64,000 nucleotides of DNA from assembly GCF_020382885.2 (NCBI RefSeq), contig NC_058493.1, positions 19,128,999 through 19,192,998 on the forward strand, given 5' to 3'. Shown one piece after another: positions 61,933 to 64,000 of the stretch. Each line of letters opens with the position of its first letter. Positions within the stretch are counted from its first letter, which is position 1. The stretch is from Scatophagus argus. Its lineage: Eukaryota; Chordata; Actinopteri; Scatophagidae. Both the position numbers and the translations under genes were made by a program. Below the pieces are notes generated by a model. That model searched no databases and was not told where the DNA came from. It saw only the letters and a program-made list of their open reading frames with translations.

Positions 61933-64000
61933 CTGGAAGAGCGATGGGAACAGACAGCAAGCGAGGACATCATAAATAACATCGGAACACGGCTCAAGCA
62001 AAACTAACCCATCTGTCCAAAACCAATCCATTGCCTGTCAGGACATGAAGCCCTTCACACATAAGTCGTGTGTCCAACGAGCAGTCTGGCTCAGTTCAAA
62101 TCTGTTATACATTTTTTTTGTCTTTCCATTGTTTTTAGAGAAAAAACAGGAGAAGAGAAAACACAAAACCTTCCATGTCCTCTATTGTGTTTTTCTTGCT
62201 ATAGGAGCGTGTGCATAGCAAGTGTGTGGATGAGATAGTGAGAAAGAGAGAATGTGGACCCTAAAGGAAGTGACGCATGTCAAGTATGCAGACCCTACTC
62301 TGTTCCTATTGGCTCACAGTGCTGGGATCCCCAGATGTGAGATATGCAGATGGACCCTCTTCAAAGTGAAATGTAGCCTGTCTTTGTTTTTGCCTCAACC
62401 TCTTTGCACCACGTTTGCCTTGCACACCATACAAGGTTCAACAAGCTGGATAAAAGTCACTACGAGATAAAGTGGTAGGGTACTGACGTAAACTTGTTTG
62501 GGAGCTGTACGAGTTTCCAGAGGTCTGGTCCTCTTTCCACCCGCTCCCTGGTGGAGGAAGAATGAGGAGTTCACTTCCTGTTCACTTCCTCGCCTTCAGT
62601 TCTGTCCTGTTATTGTTTTCTCCTCTCTGTGGAGGAGCAGCGCTGGCAGGGCATCTCTGAGAGACATTCCACTCAGGCCCTCATCCCACCCAGACCAACA
62701 TCAGCCTAATCCGAAAAAACATGGACTCAATCTAGTCCTGACCTCACAGGAATGTGGGAATGTGTGCGGAAAGTGTGTGCATGTGTGCGTGTGGGCGTGT
62801 GGGAGGAGGGGGTGTGTATTTCAGATCACTTTGACTCTCCCCTACCCAATACTTCCTCCCACACAAGCATGCATCTGTACACATGCTAACATAATTAAAT
62901 TCCTATACCATTTCACTCTTGTTTTAGACCAAGAAGAAAACACATTTCATTACAGAGAAGGTCTTGATGAAGGAGGAGAACATTTGTCACAAGAGGGGCT
63001 GGACTCCGGAGAGCCTCTAAAAGATGACAGCTGAGGTGTAGAAGTAAAGAGAAACCAACCAGCTGCCTGCTGTCAGTCAGATCTCAGCATAACACACTTC
63101 AACTTATCACCAGCTGAGATGCTCCCCCAGGCTTGACTAATGTGTCAGGCATGTTTCCAACAACAATGGTCGCCCAACTGCAATGACTGATTGCTAAAAT
63201 ATTACAGAACTACAGTGTGCCCCATTTGCTGTTTGTATGCAATATGTATTATTTACTATTTCTGCTGGTGTACCATTCCTGTACTTAGAATAAAAGAGAA
63301 AAACAACAGTTTTCAGGATATTATAGAATATTTGCAGCGATGCATATGAATCAAACTGGGATTTTGAATTGCCACCTCAAGATTTCCATAAAATCAAAGC
63401 CTGTTTCTTCATTGTTAGTGGCAGGGTCCACCATTCCCACACTGAATTCAAACTTCCATCAAACGCACCAGGACATCACAGGAAACAATGCGGGGTGTAA
63501 TTCAGTGTTACACTGAGTTTGTTCGGCTGCATTTTAAACAAATACACCAGATGCAGGGCTGGCAATTTTGAGTTTATCCAACAGGTTTGCAAAGTAAACT
63601 TATTCATTCAACACGAGGGTTAATCAAATACTCATCACCTAACTGGAAGTCCCTGACTTTTGTTGTTGCTGCTGACGTTTTCATCTAAAGAAAAATGGAG
63701 TACTGTAACCCTAACCCTGTGCATCATTTATATCATTCACATCTTAATACAATAACCTCCTTTGTATCTTTGCTCTTTATCGGACTCACTGCCATGTGCT
63801 AATGGAAGTAATTGTATTATTCTTTATGTTATTAGACAGACTTTTGATTACAGATAATACATTATGTGGTTACATTTATCTACAGCCTCTTTTTACACAA
63901 TACACTGTTCATTTAATAGCTTTGAATAACTTTATTTTATATAAAGAGAGGTTACAAAGATATTTCTAATAGAAACCCTATTCAAACTGTTGAAGCCACG
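61933..64000. other. Upstream part of slc22a31, intron or 5' flank
   Basis: No further SLC22 exon was recognised on the minus strand. A G-rich run of GTGTG-type words lies near 62760-62815. The 178-codon open frame at 62498-63034 on the plus strand has no family resemblance. ACCCTAACCCT near 63706 gives two telomere-like units on the other strand. Confidence 0.55.

Noticed and set aside
62498-63034. 178-codon open frame, plus strand, upstream of slc22a31
   Set aside because: Composition looks random, with G-rich simple sequence in the middle; no family match recognised.
1-64000. CRISPR arrays, operons, insertion sequences or phage genes
   Set aside because: All repeats are eukaryotic microsatellites or fish interspersed elements; genes are split by GT-AG introns.

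Overview
The window is nuclear DNA from a teleost fish, most likely a spiny-rayed (percomorph) species. The evidence is spliced vertebrate genes with GT-AG introns, AT-rich non-coding DNA, many short tandem repeats, and fish-type interspersed repeats. Nothing prokaryotic was seen. Gene models were built by hand from reading frames, splice sites and intron phases, so exon edges are well supported where phases agree. No database search was possible.

Six protein-coding genes can be supported. (1) 658-2968 (+): the last four coding exons of dhodh, the mitochondrial pyrimidine-synthesis enzyme; its 5' part lies before the window. (2) 20131-21771 (-): an intact two-exon rhodopsin-like GPCR of 394 residues that I cannot assign to a named receptor; several signature motifs are altered. 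(3) 31696-36046 (+): haptoglobin (hp), complete in four coding exons, in the short fish form without a CCP domain. (4) 44029-46675 (-): a complete six-exon cytosolic sulfotransferase, probably sult5a1. (5) 50627-56934 (+): a complete ten-exon membrane dipeptidase, dpep1. (6) 58817-61932 (-): the last six coding exons of an SLC22 family transporter, probably slc22a31.

The order dhodh - GPCR - hp - sult5a1 - dpep1 - slc22a31 brings together genes that in mammals lie in two separated parts of one chromosome (human 16q22 with DHODH and HP; 16q24 with DPEP1 and SLC22A31; mouse Sult5a1 lies near Dpep1). This supports the gene names. The genes do not form a pathway: they cover pyrimidine synthesis, signalling, haemoglobin scavenging, sulfonation, dipeptide hydrolysis and organic-ion transport.

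The spaces between genes (about 17 kb, 10 kb, 8 kb, 4 kb and 2 kb, plus 2 kb at the right edge) hold no convincing extra gene. They contain decayed interspersed repeats, including a LINE 3' fragment, two same-direction copies of one repeat on either side of the GPCR gene, a solo-LTR-like element with 5-bp target duplications, and a local duplication with nested insertions. They also hold simple repeats and several perfect palindromes. I found no new multi-gene system. The best leads are the unassigned GPCR, the cysteine-poor haptoglobin with its split start codon region, and the hairpin across the edge of the solo LTR.
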